Assembly: GCF_014199395.1 (NCBI RefSeq)
Contig: NZ_JACIJM010000004.1
Span: 1 to 64,000 of the forward strand
Direction: 5' to 3'
DNA length: 64,000 nt
Source: Yoonia ponticola
GTDB taxonomy: Bacteria > Pseudomonadota > Alphaproteobacteria > Rhodobacterales > Rhodobacteraceae
In this document: positions 15,285-24,505 of the stretch, one piece after another
Position numbering within the stretch: the stretch's first letter is position 1
Layout of the letters: each line of letters opens with the position of its first letter
The notes under the pieces: model-generated
What the model was told of the DNA's origin: nothing
The model's input: the letters and a program-made list of their open reading frames with translations, nothing else
Databases searched by the model: none
Made by a program: the position numbers and the translations under genes

Positions 15285-17750
15285 ATGGCGCTTCTTTTCC
15301 GCTGGTTAATGCGAATAATCACAGGGCTGATTGTCTTGTGTGTCGCCATCTTTGCGCTGACCTATTATTTCGCTTCGCGGTCTTTGCCTAACTACACGGC
15401 GGATGAGGCTGTTCAGGGCATCGCGTCACCCGTCGAGATTGTGCGTGATAACGCCAACGTGCCGCATATCTTTGGGGCGACGGACCCTGACGTGTATTTC
15501 GCGCTTGGCTATGCCCATGCCCAAGACCGGATGTGGCAGATGACGATGTTGCGCCGCACGGCCCAAGGGCGGTTGTCGGAACTGTTCGGCGAGCGCACGT
15601 TGCCGATTGATAAGCTGCTGCGGCATCTGGATTTGTACCGCACAGCGACAGAGTCCGTTGACGATCAAGACGCACAAACCACCGCCGCCCTGAAAGCCTA
15701 TTCCGCTGGCGTGAACGCTTGGCTGGGCAAGGTAAATGAAGGTGCGCGTGGTCGTGGCGCCCCTGAAATGTGGATGTTCAATCACGCGATTTCACCGTGG
15801 CAACCTGCTGATAGTATTGCGATTATCAAGCTGATGGCGTTGCAACTGTCATCCCAACTGGAAAACGAAGTCTTACGCGCCCGCACCTCGCTTTTGCTGG
15901 ACCCGAACCTTGTGCGTGACATTTTGCCTGACGATCCAGGTAGCGGCATAGCGATGCTGCCGGAATATGCGACGTTGGTGCCTGACCTGCCGCGCTATGC
16001 TGCGAATTCCCGCGCCCCTTACGATCCATTGTCGCCTGTGAAACCTGCGCAATTGGCCGGTGCATCGAATGCGTGGGCGGCTGGTCCGACGCGCTCTGCC
16101 ACCGGTGGGACGTTGCTTGCCAATGATCCGCATCTTGGCCTGACCGCGCCGACGATCTGGTATCTGGCGCGGTTGGAACTTTCGACGGGTGGTGTCATCG
16201 GCGGCACAATCCCCGGTGTGCCTGTTGTAATGACAGGCCGTAGCGACAGCCTAGGCTGGGGCATCACGTCAAGCTATCTGGACGATCAGGATCTGTTTAT
16301 CGAAGAAGTGAACCCCGACAACAGCACCCAATATCGCGGGCTGGACGGCTGGGAAAACTTCAAAAGCCGCGACAGTATTATCAATGTGCGTGACCAGTCC
16401 GCCGTGACCGTGCGTGTCCGTGAAACCGTGAATGGTCCGGTGCTGCCTGCGGATCAATTTGACCTCAGCACGATCACGCCGCGCGGCCATGTTGTATCGC
16501 TGGGCTGGACCGCACTTTCGCGCGATGACACCACTATGTCCGCTGCGATAAAATTGATGCAGGCCAGGACGGTAGACGACGCTTTTGATGCAACCGAAGG
16601 CTATATTGCGCCCTCGCAAAACCTGACTGTCGCGGACCGCACACGGGTCGGGCTAAAGACCATCGGCGCAATCCCTGCCCGCACGCCAGATCACCAAAGC
16701 CAAGGGCGCTTGCCCAGCTTTGGCTATATCGAAGGCAACCGCTGGTTCGGGCGGCAACCCTATGCGGATAACCCCGAATTTGCCGATCCGATGGGCGATA
16801 TTCTGGGCAATACCAACAACAAAACCAGCGACGCACCATTCCCCGATCATGTGTCTTATGTTTGGGGCGACACGCAGCGGATCAAACGTTGGGCGCGCCT
16901 GATGCAAGCACGTGAAGTACACACCCGCGAAAGCTTTATCGAGGCGCAGTTGGATACCGTCAGCTACACCGCACGGACGCTTTTGCCGATGATGGGCGCT
17001 GATCTGTGGTTCACTGGCGAAGCCGCCCCCGAAGGCACACCGGAACGCCGCCGCCAGCAAGCGTTAGAACTGCTCGCGGCATGGAACGGCGAGATGAACG
17101 AACATATGCCAGAACCGCTGATTTACGCGGCGTGGCTGCGCGAGTTGCACAAGCGGCTTACGCGCGATGAATTGGGCCCGCTCTCTTCGGAATTTACCCA
17201 TGCAGACCCGGTGTTTATCGAGCGAGTCTTCCGCAATATCGACGGGGCCTCTGTGTGGTGCGACGTGGTGCAATCAGCGCCTGTCGAGACTTGCACGGAC
17301 ATCTCGCGGCAAGCCTTGGACGACGCGCTGATCTGGATCGACGAGCATCAAGGCACAACCGTGGCCGCCCTGCGCTGGGGCGACGCGCATCAGGCCACGC
17401 ATGACCATCCGGTTCTGGGCGATGTGCCGTTGCTCAGCTGGTTCGTGAACATCCGGCAATCGACCTCTGGCGGCGACAATACATTGCAACGTGGCAAGAC
17501 CTCTGGCGTCGGTCCCAACCCGTTCCAGAATGTCCACGCGGCGGGCTATCGCGGCGTCTACGATTTCGCTGACCCCGACAGTTCGGTGTTCATCAGTGCG
17601 ACGGGGCAATCCGGCCACCCGTTGTCGCGCTATTATGACAACATGGGCGAGTTGTGGCGGCGCGGTGAATATGTGCCAATGTCGCTGGATACGGCGCTCG
17701 CGCGGGCGGCGGCTGTTGGCGTGACGGTTTTGACGCCCATCGCCGAGTAA
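15285..17750 (+). CDS. Penicillin acylase family N-terminal nucleophile hydrolase
   Basis: The 821-residue precursor starts with a membrane anchor or uncleaved signal (residues 8-30), so the enzyme is probably periplasmic. Family features run in order: VEIVRDNANVPHIFGATDPDVYFALGYAHAQDRMWQM in the alpha-chain region, then the autocleavage site with the nucleophile Ser at about residue 261 in GASNAW, followed by NDPHLGLTAP and a C-terminal half with the expected TSGVGPNPFQN. Relatives cleave amide bonds of beta-lactams, N-acyl-homoserine lactones or other acylated amines. The true substrate cannot be predicted. The neighbouring GGDEF gene starts 40 bases downstream. Confidence 0.9.
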   Translation: MALLFRWLMRIITGLIVLCVAIFALTYYFASRSLPNYTADEAVQGIASPVEIVRDNANVPHIFGATDPDVYFALGYAHAQDRMWQMTMLRRTAQGRLSELFGERTLPIDKLLRHLDLYRTATESVDDQDAQTTAALKAYSAGVNAWLGKVNEGARGRGAPEMWMFNHAISPWQPADSIAIIKLMALQLSSQLENEVLRARTSLLLDPNLVRDILPDDPGSGIAMLPEYATLVPDLPRYAANSRAPYDPLSPVKPAQLAGASNAWAAGPTRSATGGTLLANDPHLGLTAPTIWYLARLELSTGGVIGGTIPGVPVVMTGRSDSLGWGITSSYLDDQDLFIEEVNPDNSTQYRGLDGWENFKSRDSIINVRDQSAVTVRVRETVNGPVLPADQFDLSTITPRGHVVSLGWTALSRDDTTMSAAIKLMQARTVDDAFDATEGYIAPSQNLTVADRTRVGLKTIGAIPARTPDHQSQGRLPSFGYIEGNRWFGRQPYADNPEFADPMGDILGNTNNKTSDAPFPDHVSYVWGDTQRIKRWARLMQAREVHTRESFIEAQLDTVSYTARTLLPMMGADLWFTGEAAPEGTPERRRQQALELLAAWNGEMNEHMPEPLIYAAWLRELHKRLTRDELGPLSSEFTHADPVFIERVFRNIDGASVWCDVVQSAPVETCTDISRQALDDALIWIDEHQGTTVAALRWGDAHQATHDHPVLGDVPLLSWFVNIRQSTSGGDNTLQRGKTSGVGPNPFQNVHAAGYRGVYDFADPDSSVFISATGQSGHPLSRYYDNMGELWRRGEYVPMSLDTALARAAAVGVTVLTPIAE

Positions 17751-17752
17751 TC

Positions 17753-17767
17753 TTAGCTGGTTGTTAA
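17753..17767 (+). promoter_or_regulatory. Near-perfect CtrA-type site before the GGDEF gene
   Basis: TTAG-N7-TTAA, one base off the CtrA consensus TTAA-N7-TTAA, lies 23 bases before the GGDEF start codon. It sits in the only 40 bases between the acylase and GGDEF genes, so if the GGDEF gene has its own promoter this site would overlap it. Confidence 0.45.
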
Positions 17768-17790
17768 GACACCTACGCTAGTTTGACCTG

Positions 17791-18573
17791 ATGATATGGG
17801 TAGACACACTTATACCGCGCGTCGTCGCGGCACTGGCGATTAGGTCGTGGCGTGATCTTGTTCTCAAGCTTATCGCGTTCTTTTTATTGGTGAATTTTGT
17901 TGGTTTTGTGCTGGATTTCACAGGGATTTATCCCCGTGTCACCCCCGAATGGGCCGGTAATTTCTGGTCAGTGATCGCTGTGGCAACACCCATATTGGGG
18001 CTGCAATTCGGGATTATGACTTACCTTGATCGGTTACAAAAACGGCTGGCAAAGGCAGATGCGACCGATACGCTGACAGGTCTGCCCACCAGACGCGCGT
18101 TTATCGTGCAGACAAATACGCGGCGTGTGACCAGCCCTGAAGGCGTTGTTTTATTGATTGATGCGGATAATTTCCGGCGGATTAACGACGCTTATGGGCA
18201 TTTCGCAGGTGATGCCTGTCTGGCAAATGTTGCTGCGACATTGCTGAAACATGCTGGTCCAGACGATGTTGTCGGGCGCATGGGTGGCGAAGAATTTGCA
18301 GTGTTTATTCCCGCGACGTCTGGGACCGACGTGGCGACGTTCTGCACCGCAATGACGCAAAAGATCACGACAAAACTAGATCAACGGTTTGCGACCGCTG
18401 GCCGAGAGATTTCGCTGACCATGTCAATCGGCACCGTCAAAGCAGGGCCGCATCATGCGATTGATCTGCTGCTCAGCCGCGCTGATGACGCGCTGTATTG
18501 TTCTAAAAACGATGGCCGTGCGCGCATGATCGAATGGGAAGATATGCCATCGAACATGCGGCAGGCGTCGTAA
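17791..18573 (+). CDS. Membrane-anchored diguanylate cyclase (GGDEF)
   Basis: 260-residue protein with two predicted membrane helices (about residues 24-46 and 50-73) and a C-terminal GGDEF domain. The catalytic motif is GGEEF at about residue 167, an active variant, preceded by DADNFRRINDAYGH. There is no clear RxxD inhibitory site directly before it. It should make cyclic di-GMP at the inner membrane. The stop codon is adjacent to the convergent hflX stop. A CtrA-type site lies upstream. Confidence 0.9.
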   Translation: MIWVDTLIPRVVAALAIRSWRDLVLKLIAFFLLVNFVGFVLDFTGIYPRVTPEWAGNFWSVIAVATPILGLQFGIMTYLDRLQKRLAKADATDTLTGLPTRRAFIVQTNTRRVTSPEGVVLLIDADNFRRINDAYGHFAGDACLANVAATLLKHAGPDDVVGRMGGEEFAVFIPATSGTDVATFCTAMTQKITTKLDQRFATAGREISLTMSIGTVKAGPHHAIDLLLSRADDALYCSKNDGRARMIEWEDMPSNMRQAS

Positions 18574-19848
18574 TTACAGGCGCTTGAACCGTTCTTTTTG
18601 CAGCGATGTCCAGAACACAACCATATCGTAGCCAGTTTCGGTTTGGATATCGTCGGTGACGATACCTTGCTCGAACAACCATGCACGTTCGCGGCCTTGG
18701 GCAAACGTCAGGTTGAGCGTGGCTTCGGTGCGTGGATCTTTGAGTTTACCTGCCAGATCATCCAGCAGCTGGTCCATTCCTGCGCCAGTGATCGCAGACA
18801 CCGCATAAAGATCGTCGGTACGGTCCGCTTTGGTGATCAGCGCATCGCGGGTTTCATCATCGACACGGTCAATCTTGTTCCACACTTCAATCAGCGGCGA
18901 TTCTTCGGCCACGCCAAGCGATTCGAGGATTTGCATCACGTCTTTGGATTGCTCTTCGGACTGCGCGTGACTGATGTCGCGGACATGTACAATTAAGTCA
19001 GCGTCCAACACTTCTTCCAATGTCGCACGGAAAGCCGCAACAAGTTCGGTCGGCAAATCACTGATAAAGCCCACAGTATCGGACATGATCACATCATCGC
19101 CAGACGGCAAAGTGATCTTGCGCATAGTCGGATCAAGCGTCGCGAACAGCATGTCTTTTGCAAAGACATCCGCGCCGGTCAAACGGTTAAACAGCGTAGA
19201 TTTACCAGCGTTGGTGTAACCGACCAATGCGACGATCGGATAGGGAACTTTGGCACGAGCCGCGCGGTGCAAAGTCCGTGTTTTCACAACCTTTTCAAGG
19301 TTTTGGCGCAAAGACTTGAGCTGCATATCAATGGCACGACGGTCAGCCTCGACTTGCGTTTCACCGGGACCGCCGACAAAACCAAGCCCACCACGTTGCC
19401 GTTCAAGGTGGGTCCAAGCCCGCACAAGCCGCGTCCGTTGATAGGACAATGCGGCCATTTCGACCTGCAAAACACCTTCGGCGGTCCGCGCACGGTCACT
19501 GAAAATTTCGAGGATCAGACCCGTCCGGTCCAGCAGTTTAACGTCCCACGCTTTTTCCAGGTTTCGCTGCTGCACGGGGCTGACGTGTCCATCAACCAAC
19601 ACCAATTCGACCTCTTCGGCCTGAATCCGTTGTTTGATTTCTTCGATTTTACCTTTACCGAACAACATGCCAGCATGCATTTTCGGTAGGCGCACAACTT
19701 CGGCCCCGACCACATCAAGGTCGGGCAAAGCCGCAGCAAGCGCCACAGCTTCTTCCAAAGCGGGTTCCGCCAAGCGTCTGTTATTGTTGGACTTTACATC
19801 CGGGTGTAGCACCCAAGCCCGTGTAATGGGCTGGTCGTGTTCTTGCAA
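18574..19848 (-). CDS. hflX: Ribosome-associated GTPase HflX
   Basis: HflX binds the large ribosomal subunit and rescues or splits stalled ribosomes. The 424-residue protein has the HflX N-terminal domain with VGAEVVRLPKMHAGMLFGKGKIEEI, the coiled linker GGLGFVGGPGETQVEADRR, and a GTPase domain with G1 GYTNAGKST, G3 DTVGF and G4 NKID. It follows hfq by two bases, the hfq-hflX order conserved in many Proteobacteria. It is the last gene of the long nitrogen/potassium cluster. Confidence 0.95.
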   Translation of the reverse strand: MQEHDQPITRAWVLHPDVKSNNNRRLAEPALEEAVALAAALPDLDVVGAEVVRLPKMHAGMLFGKGKIEEIKQRIQAEEVELVLVDGHVSPVQQRNLEKAWDVKLLDRTGLILEIFSDRARTAEGVLQVEMAALSYQRTRLVRAWTHLERQRGGLGFVGGPGETQVEADRRAIDMQLKSLRQNLEKVVKTRTLHRAARAKVPYPIVALVGYTNAGKSTLFNRLTGADVFAKDMLFATLDPTMRKITLPSGDDVIMSDTVGFISDLPTELVAAFRATLEEVLDADLIVHVRDISHAQSEEQSKDVMQILESLGVAEESPLIEVWNKIDRVDDETRDALITKADRTDDLYAVSAITGAGMDQLLDDLAGKLKDPRTEATLNLTFAQGRERAWLFEQGIVTDDIQTETGYDMVVFWTSLQKERFKRL

Positions 19849-19850
19849 AG

Positions 19851-20084
19851 TTACTCTTCACCTTCATATAGCGAGATAGGTTGTGCAGGCATGATCGTTG
19901 AGATCGCGCTTTTGTACACAAGTTGTGATTGACCATCGCGACGCAAAAGCACGCAGAAGCTGTCAAACCATGTGATGACGCCTTGCAATTTCACACCGTT
20001 CACCAAGAAAATCGTGACAGGCACTTTCGCCTTACGAACGTTGTTCAAGAAGGCGTCTTGCAGGTTGGCTTTATCTGAGGCCAT
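19851..20084 (-). CDS. hfq: RNA chaperone Hfq
   Basis: 77-residue Sm-like protein that pairs small RNAs with mRNAs. The Sm1 motif [22 protein letters not shown] and the Sm2 region with [10 protein letters not shown] are both present; alphaproteobacterial Hfq has this short tail. The start has an AGGGTTCACC leader with a suitable purine-rich site. A small hairpin lies in the leader. Confidence 0.97.
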   Translation of the reverse strand: MASDKANLQDAFLNNVRKAKVPVTIFLVNGVKLQGVITWFDSFCVLLRRDGQSQLVYKSAISTIMPAQPISLYEGEE

Positions 20085-20108
20085 AGGTGAACCCTTTTTT
20101 GTTTTTAT

Positions 20109-20122
20109 GGCCGCGAACGGCC
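20109..20122 (-). promoter_or_regulatory. UUCG hairpin in the hfq leader
   Basis: On the minus strand GGCCG-TTCG-CGGCC forms a five-base stem capped by a UUCG tetraloop, followed by an A-rich run that resembles Hfq-binding sequence, 25 bases before the hfq start. This could be an autoregulatory site, but the function is inferred. Confidence 0.35.
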
Positions 20123-20170
20123 GTCCTCATCGTAGTAAACACAGTATGTCCTGCGTTTCCGAGATATTAA

Positions 20171-20186
20171 ACCCCTGTTTTGGGGT
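20171..20186 (-). terminator. Weak terminator-like hairpin after trkH
   Basis: On the minus strand ACCCC and GGGGT pair around a six-base loop and are followed by TTAATAT. It lies just after trkH and before hfq. The stem is only five bases, so readthrough into hfq is likely. Confidence 0.35.
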
Positions 20187-20195
20187 CGTGTTATG

Positions 20196-21719
20196 TCAGT
20201 TACGCCAGATTTCGGGATTAAATAATGCGATAATCGCCAGCGTTTCCAACCGTCCCAACACCATTGCCATGGCAAGAACAACTTTGGCGAGGTCCGGTAT
20301 GCCAGAATACGCAATTGGTGTCTCTGCGGCCACAATCGCCAAAGGGCCCGTTGTGGACAATGCGGACACCGCCAATACCATAGCGGTTTCAAATTGTACG
20401 CCCGTCAACGACAGCAAAACCATGACGCCCGCGATGCTGAGGCAGAACAACATGAAGAAGATCCACGAGATATAGGCACCTTTGCGTCTGATTCTGCGGG
20501 CTTCGCGTCCGCCGCCGCCGACCGATGATGGATGCACAAGCCGTTCGAGTTCACGCTCGGAATGCCGATAAAGCGCGTAAACCCGCAGTAATTTGATGCC
20601 ACCCGCCGTGGTCGCCACGCCGCCGCCGATCAGCGCAAGCCCCGCGAGCAACAAGCCCGGCGTCGGCAATCCTGTCCAGTTTGTCGTCTCGATCCAGTCC
20701 GCGGATTCAAATCCTGTGGTGGTCATGAACGATGCCACGGTAAACACCGCACCCCAGATCGCCTGGAAACTGTCGCTTAATTGGGTCTGCGTCGTGGTGT
20801 CGATCGACGCGACAAAGTGGCGAGCGAATAAGAACCCAGAGGCCAGCACGATCAACGCGATGCCGATGCGGAACTCTGGGTCGTGGTGCCAGCCGTCCGC
20901 GTTTTCACCCGCAAGGCCGCGACTAAAGACCAAGCGGCTGATTGCAAACACAAAAAAGAAGAACACGAGGACTTCGCCCCAGAACCCGGAGGCCGCATAA
21001 TAGAAGCCGCCAATGGGTGTGATGCCTGACGTCGAAAGCACCGCCATCGCGTGACACAGTGCGACGTAGGAATATTCGCCGAGCAACGTCAGCCCGCCCC
21101 AAAGCACGAGCGTCAGTGCGACATAGATCGGCGTTAACTTTACCGCGTAGCGTGTCAGGCGTTCGCCAGCGTCAACGCCGCGCGCTTCTTGGGCCGCGCC
21201 ATATGCGCCGCCGTTGCCTGTGATCGAGGTTGCCCGCACCTCGAAACCGCCAAGGTTCATCGGTGCGAAAATCGAGATCGCTGCGATCCAAACCAGCAAT
21301 CCGCCCAGCCAACCGACCAGTGAGCGCCACAGGTGTAATGCTGGCGAAAGCCGTCCCGCGTTGTCGTATAATGTCGCGCCTGTGGTCGTCAGGCTGGATA
21401 CCATTTCGAACCATGCGTTCAGCAAAGTCGTGTTGCCGACCGCCTCGTAGAACGGAATAGCGAGCATGAAGGGCAGCACCGTGAACGCGCCAAGCAGCGA
21501 CAAAAGTTGACTGCGCGCGACGTTTTTCGGCGCATAACCGGACGTCGCCAGCCCCATCACAAAGGTTAACGTCCCGAACAGGATGAACCCGTAGAAAAAT
21601 ACCCGCATCGTTGTGAAATCGCCCAGCGACAGGCCAAAGCCCGCAGGAACGATCATCGCAATCGATCCGATTCCCATCAGAATCACGAAAAATGGTACGC
21701 GGGAGATTCGTTCGAACAT
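20196..21719 (-). CDS. trkH: Trk potassium uptake channel TrkH
   Basis: Inner-membrane potassium channel subunit of 507 residues with about ten to twelve membrane helices. Pore-loop motifs TTTGATLYD, LSTSGITPIGGF, TTTGFESADW and ALSTTGPLAI mark the four selectivity-filter repeats. It should partner with TrkA, encoded immediately upstream with a one-base overlap. The trkH-trkA pair sitting after ntrYX is a conserved arrangement in Alphaproteobacteria. Confidence 0.95.
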   Translation of the reverse strand: MFERISRVPFFVILMGIGSIAMIVPAGFGLSLGDFTTMRVFFYGFILFGTLTFVMGLATSGYAPKNVARSQLLSLLGAFTVLPFMLAIPFYEAVGNTTLLNAWFEMVSSLTTTGATLYDNAGRLSPALHLWRSLVGWLGGLLVWIAAISIFAPMNLGGFEVRATSITGNGGAYGAAQEARGVDAGERLTRYAVKLTPIYVALTLVLWGGLTLLGEYSYVALCHAMAVLSTSGITPIGGFYYAASGFWGEVLVFFFFVFAISRLVFSRGLAGENADGWHHDPEFRIGIALIVLASGFLFARHFVASIDTTTQTQLSDSFQAIWGAVFTVASFMTTTGFESADWIETTNWTGLPTPGLLLAGLALIGGGVATTAGGIKLLRVYALYRHSERELERLVHPSSVGGGGREARRIRRKGAYISWIFFMLFCLSIAGVMVLLSLTGVQFETAMVLAVSALSTTGPLAIVAAETPIAYSGIPDLAKVVLAMAMVLGRLETLAIIALFNPEIWRN

Positions 21720-23095
21720 CAGAAAAAGTCGATCGTCACTTGCAGCAGCCGTTCCACTTCGGGCACGTCAGCTGACATCGCGAAAATTGTGATCACGTCC
21801 GCCTCTTCGATCCGTGTCTCGCCGGTTGGCTTGACGGTTTTGTCGCCTTTCAACACGGCACCGACCAACACGCCTTCGGGGAAATCGATGTCCTTGATCT
21901 TTTTGCCCGCGATTGACGACGTGCTGAGAACTTGGGCTTCGATGACTTCGGCTTCGGCGTCGCCGATGGAATAGACGCCGCGCACCCGTCCGTGGCGCAC
22001 GTGGCGCAAAATGGAGGACACGGTCGTCGCACGCGGGTTGATATATGCGTCCACATCGAGCGGTCCCATCAACGGGATCAGCGTCGGGTCGTTGATCAGG
22101 CAAATGGCCATTTTACAGCCCATTTCCTTGGCCCGTACCGAGGTCAGCAAGTTGGTCTTATCGTCGTCGGTCACAGCCAAGATCGCGTCTGCGCTGGTGA
22201 TGTTCGCTTCTTCCAACAAGCTGGAATCCAGCCCGTCGCCGTTCAAAACAATCGTCCGGTCCAGCGCGTCGGCTGCGCGTTCGGCGATTTTGCGGTCTTT
22301 TTCGATGACTTTCACACGAACACGATCAGTGCGTTGTTCCAGTTCTCTTGCCACCGCAAGGCCCACATTACCCCCGCCAACAATCACGATACGTTCTTGT
22401 TTTGCATGGGTTTTCCCAAAGATTTCCAACGCGCGCGTCAGGTCTTTGGTGTCGGTAAACAGGTAGCAATCGTCGTTAACAAAAATCTGGTCGCCCGGTG
22501 ATGGCACAAACAAAACGCCGTCGCGGCGGATGCCAACAACAATCGCCCGCAAGGTCGAAAACAGGTCAGTCAACTGGCGCAGCGGCGTGTTCACAACCGG
22601 ACAATGGGCGTCGATGGTGATGCCGATCAGTTGCGCTTTGCCCTCAAGGAAGCTTTCGGTGTCGAACGCCGCTGGTGCGGCGAGCCGTTGCAACGCGGCT
22701 TCGGCGACTTCTTTTTCAGGCGAAATCACCACGTCGATGGGCAAGTGATCGCGGCGGTAAAGGTCGGAATAAATCGACTCAAGGTAGTTCTGCGCCCGCA
22801 GACGCGCGATCTTGCGCTGCACCGAAAACACCGAGTGCGCGACCTGACAGGTGATCATGTTCACCTCGTCAGAATGGGTCGCGGCGATGATCATATCCGC
22901 GTCCCGCGCCCCTGCCCGATCCAACACATCAGGGTAGCTGGCAAAGCCTGCGACGCCTTGAACGTCGAGCGTATCGGTCGCGCGGCGCACGAGTTCGGGG
23001 TTGTTATCGACGACGGTGACGTCGTTGTTTTCCCCCGACAGGTGGCGCGCAATTTGCCAGCCGACCTGTCCCGCGCCGCAGATTATGACTTTCAC
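21719..23095 (-). CDS. trkA: Trk potassium transport regulator TrkA
   Basis: Cytoplasmic gating subunit of TrkH with 458 residues and a duplicated RCK structure. The first Rossmann motif, IICGAGQVGWQIARHL, starts at residue 4; the second, IVIGGGNVGLAVARELE-like, appears at about residue 235. Each is followed by a TrkA-C domain. It overlaps the ntrX stop by four bases and trkH by one, so translation is probably coupled. Confidence 0.95.
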   Translation of the reverse strand: MKVIICGAGQVGWQIARHLSGENNDVTVVDNNPELVRRATDTLDVQGVAGFASYPDVLDRAGARDADMIIAATHSDEVNMITCQVAHSVFSVQRKIARLRAQNYLESIYSDLYRRDHLPIDVVISPEKEVAEAALQRLAAPAAFDTESFLEGKAQLIGITIDAHCPVVNTPLRQLTDLFSTLRAIVVGIRRDGVLFVPSPGDQIFVNDDCYLFTDTKDLTRALEIFGKTHAKQERIVIVGGGNVGLAVARELEQRTDRVRVKVIEKDRKIAERAADALDRTIVLNGDGLDSSLLEEANITSADAILAVTDDDKTNLLTSVRAKEMGCKMAICLINDPTLIPLMGPLDVDAYINPRATTVSSILRHVRHGRVRGVYSIGDAEAEVIEAQVLSTSSIAGKKIKDIDFPEGVLVGAVLKGDKTVKPTGETRIEEADVITIFAMSADVPEVERLLQVTIDFF

Positions 23096-24495
23096 TGTGT
23101 TTCGCCTTCCACATAAGCCACACGTGCGCCCGCCTTCGACGTGGTCGCCACGCCGAGCGATTTCAGTTTGCGGTGCAAGGCGGAACGTTCCATGCCCACA
23201 AAGGACGCGGTGCGGCTGATATTGCCGCCAAAGCGGTTAATTTGCGTCAGCAGATATTCGCGTTCGAACAATTCACGCGCCTCGCGCAGTGGCAATGTAG
23301 CCAGCCCGCCTGACAGCACGATCCGGCCTTCGTCGGCTGGACCCTCGTCGGAGGATGGCAGTTCTTTGGCGCTGATGTCGCTGCTGCTTTCGCCCAAGAT
23401 CAGCACACGTTCGACCACGTTTTTCAACTGACGCACGTTGCCGGGCCATTGCATCGTCTGCAGCAAAGCGCGAGCATCGTCAGCCAAGGCGCGTAGCGGC
23501 AGACCCTGCGCCTTGTTCAGCATCTCGATAAAGTATTCGGCCAACAGCGGAATGTCTTCGCGACGTTCTTCAAGGCTCGGCACTGCGATAGGCACAACGT
23601 TCAGCCGGTGGTACAGCTCTTCGCGGAACACTCCTGCATCAATTTCGGTCGGCAAGTCTTTGTTTGTGCTGGAAATAACCCGCAAGTCGACTTGGATCGA
23701 TTCAGTGCCGCCAACACGTTGGAATGTCTGATCGACCAAGACGCGCAAGATTTTCGACTGCGTTCCCAGCGGCATATCTGCGATTTCGTCAAAATAGATC
23801 ACGCCGCCATTGGCCTGTTCCAGCAGACCCTTTTCGATGCCTTTGGCTGGGCTTTCGCGGCCAAACAGCACTTCTTCCATCCGCTCGGGTTCAACCGAGG
23901 CAGAACTGACGGTCACAAACGGCGCGTCGGCGCGGTTCGAATTAGTGTGGATATAGCGTGCGGCGATTTCTTTGCCGGCACCTGCTGGACCCGTCAGCAT
24001 AACCCGCCCGTTGGATTTCGTGACCTTGTCGAGGTTCGTTTTGAGCGTGCGGAACGCGGCGCTATCGCCCAACATATCCATATTGGCACTGTCACCGCGT
24101 TTCAGCGCGACGTTTTCACGGCGCAGACGCGATGTTTCCATTGCGCGGCGGATCACAACAAGCAGTTGGTCGATGTTGAACGGCTTTTCGATAAAATCGT
24201 AGGCACCTTGCTTGATCGCAGCGACCGCAATTTCGATATTCCCGTGGCCGGAAATGATCACAACAGGCACGCCCGGATGGTCGCGCTTCACGGTTTTGAG
24301 AATATCAATCCCGTCCATGTTGCTGTCTTTGAGCCAGATATCGAGGATCATCAGCGCGGGCGTTTCCGCCTCGATCTGCGCCATACATTCGTCGGACGTG
24401 CCTGCAAGACGCGTCGTAAAGCCTTCATCAATAAGGATTTCCGAGATCAGTTCCCGAATATCGCGTTCATCGTCAGTGATCAGAATATCGCCCAT
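23092..24495 (-). CDS. ntrX: Nitrogen/redox response regulator NtrX
   Basis: 467-residue NtrC-family regulator paired with NtrY. It has a receiver domain with phosphoacceptor Asp52 in ILDIWLKDSNMDG, a central AAA+ domain with Walker A GPAGAGKE (about 169-176), Walker B VIYFDEIAD (about 232-240), and a FIS-type helix-turn-helix at the C-terminus (SRTASFVGMERSALHRKLK). The GAFTGA sigma-54 contact loop is not recognisable; that position reads GRESPAKGIEKG. The start at 24495 is chosen because the receiver domain begins there and a GAGGG lies upstream; an in-frame extension into ntrY is unlikely to be real. Confidence 0.92.
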   Translation of the reverse strand: MGDILITDDERDIRELISEILIDEGFTTRLAGTSDECMAQIEAETPALMILDIWLKDSNMDGIDILKTVKRDHPGVPVVIISGHGNIEIAVAAIKQGAYDFIEKPFNIDQLLVVIRRAMETSRLRRENVALKRGDSANMDMLGDSAAFRTLKTNLDKVTKSNGRVMLTGPAGAGKEIAARYIHTNSNRADAPFVTVSSASVEPERMEEVLFGRESPAKGIEKGLLEQANGGVIYFDEIADMPLGTQSKILRVLVDQTFQRVGGTESIQVDLRVISSTNKDLPTEIDAGVFREELYHRLNVVPIAVPSLEERREDIPLLAEYFIEMLNKAQGLPLRALADDARALLQTMQWPGNVRQLKNVVERVLILGESSSDISAKELPSSDEGPADEGRIVLSGGLATLPLREARELFEREYLLTQINRFGGNISRTASFVGMERSALHRKLKSLGVATTSKAGARVAYVEGETQ

Positions 24496-24505
24496 TTTTA
24501 GTCCC

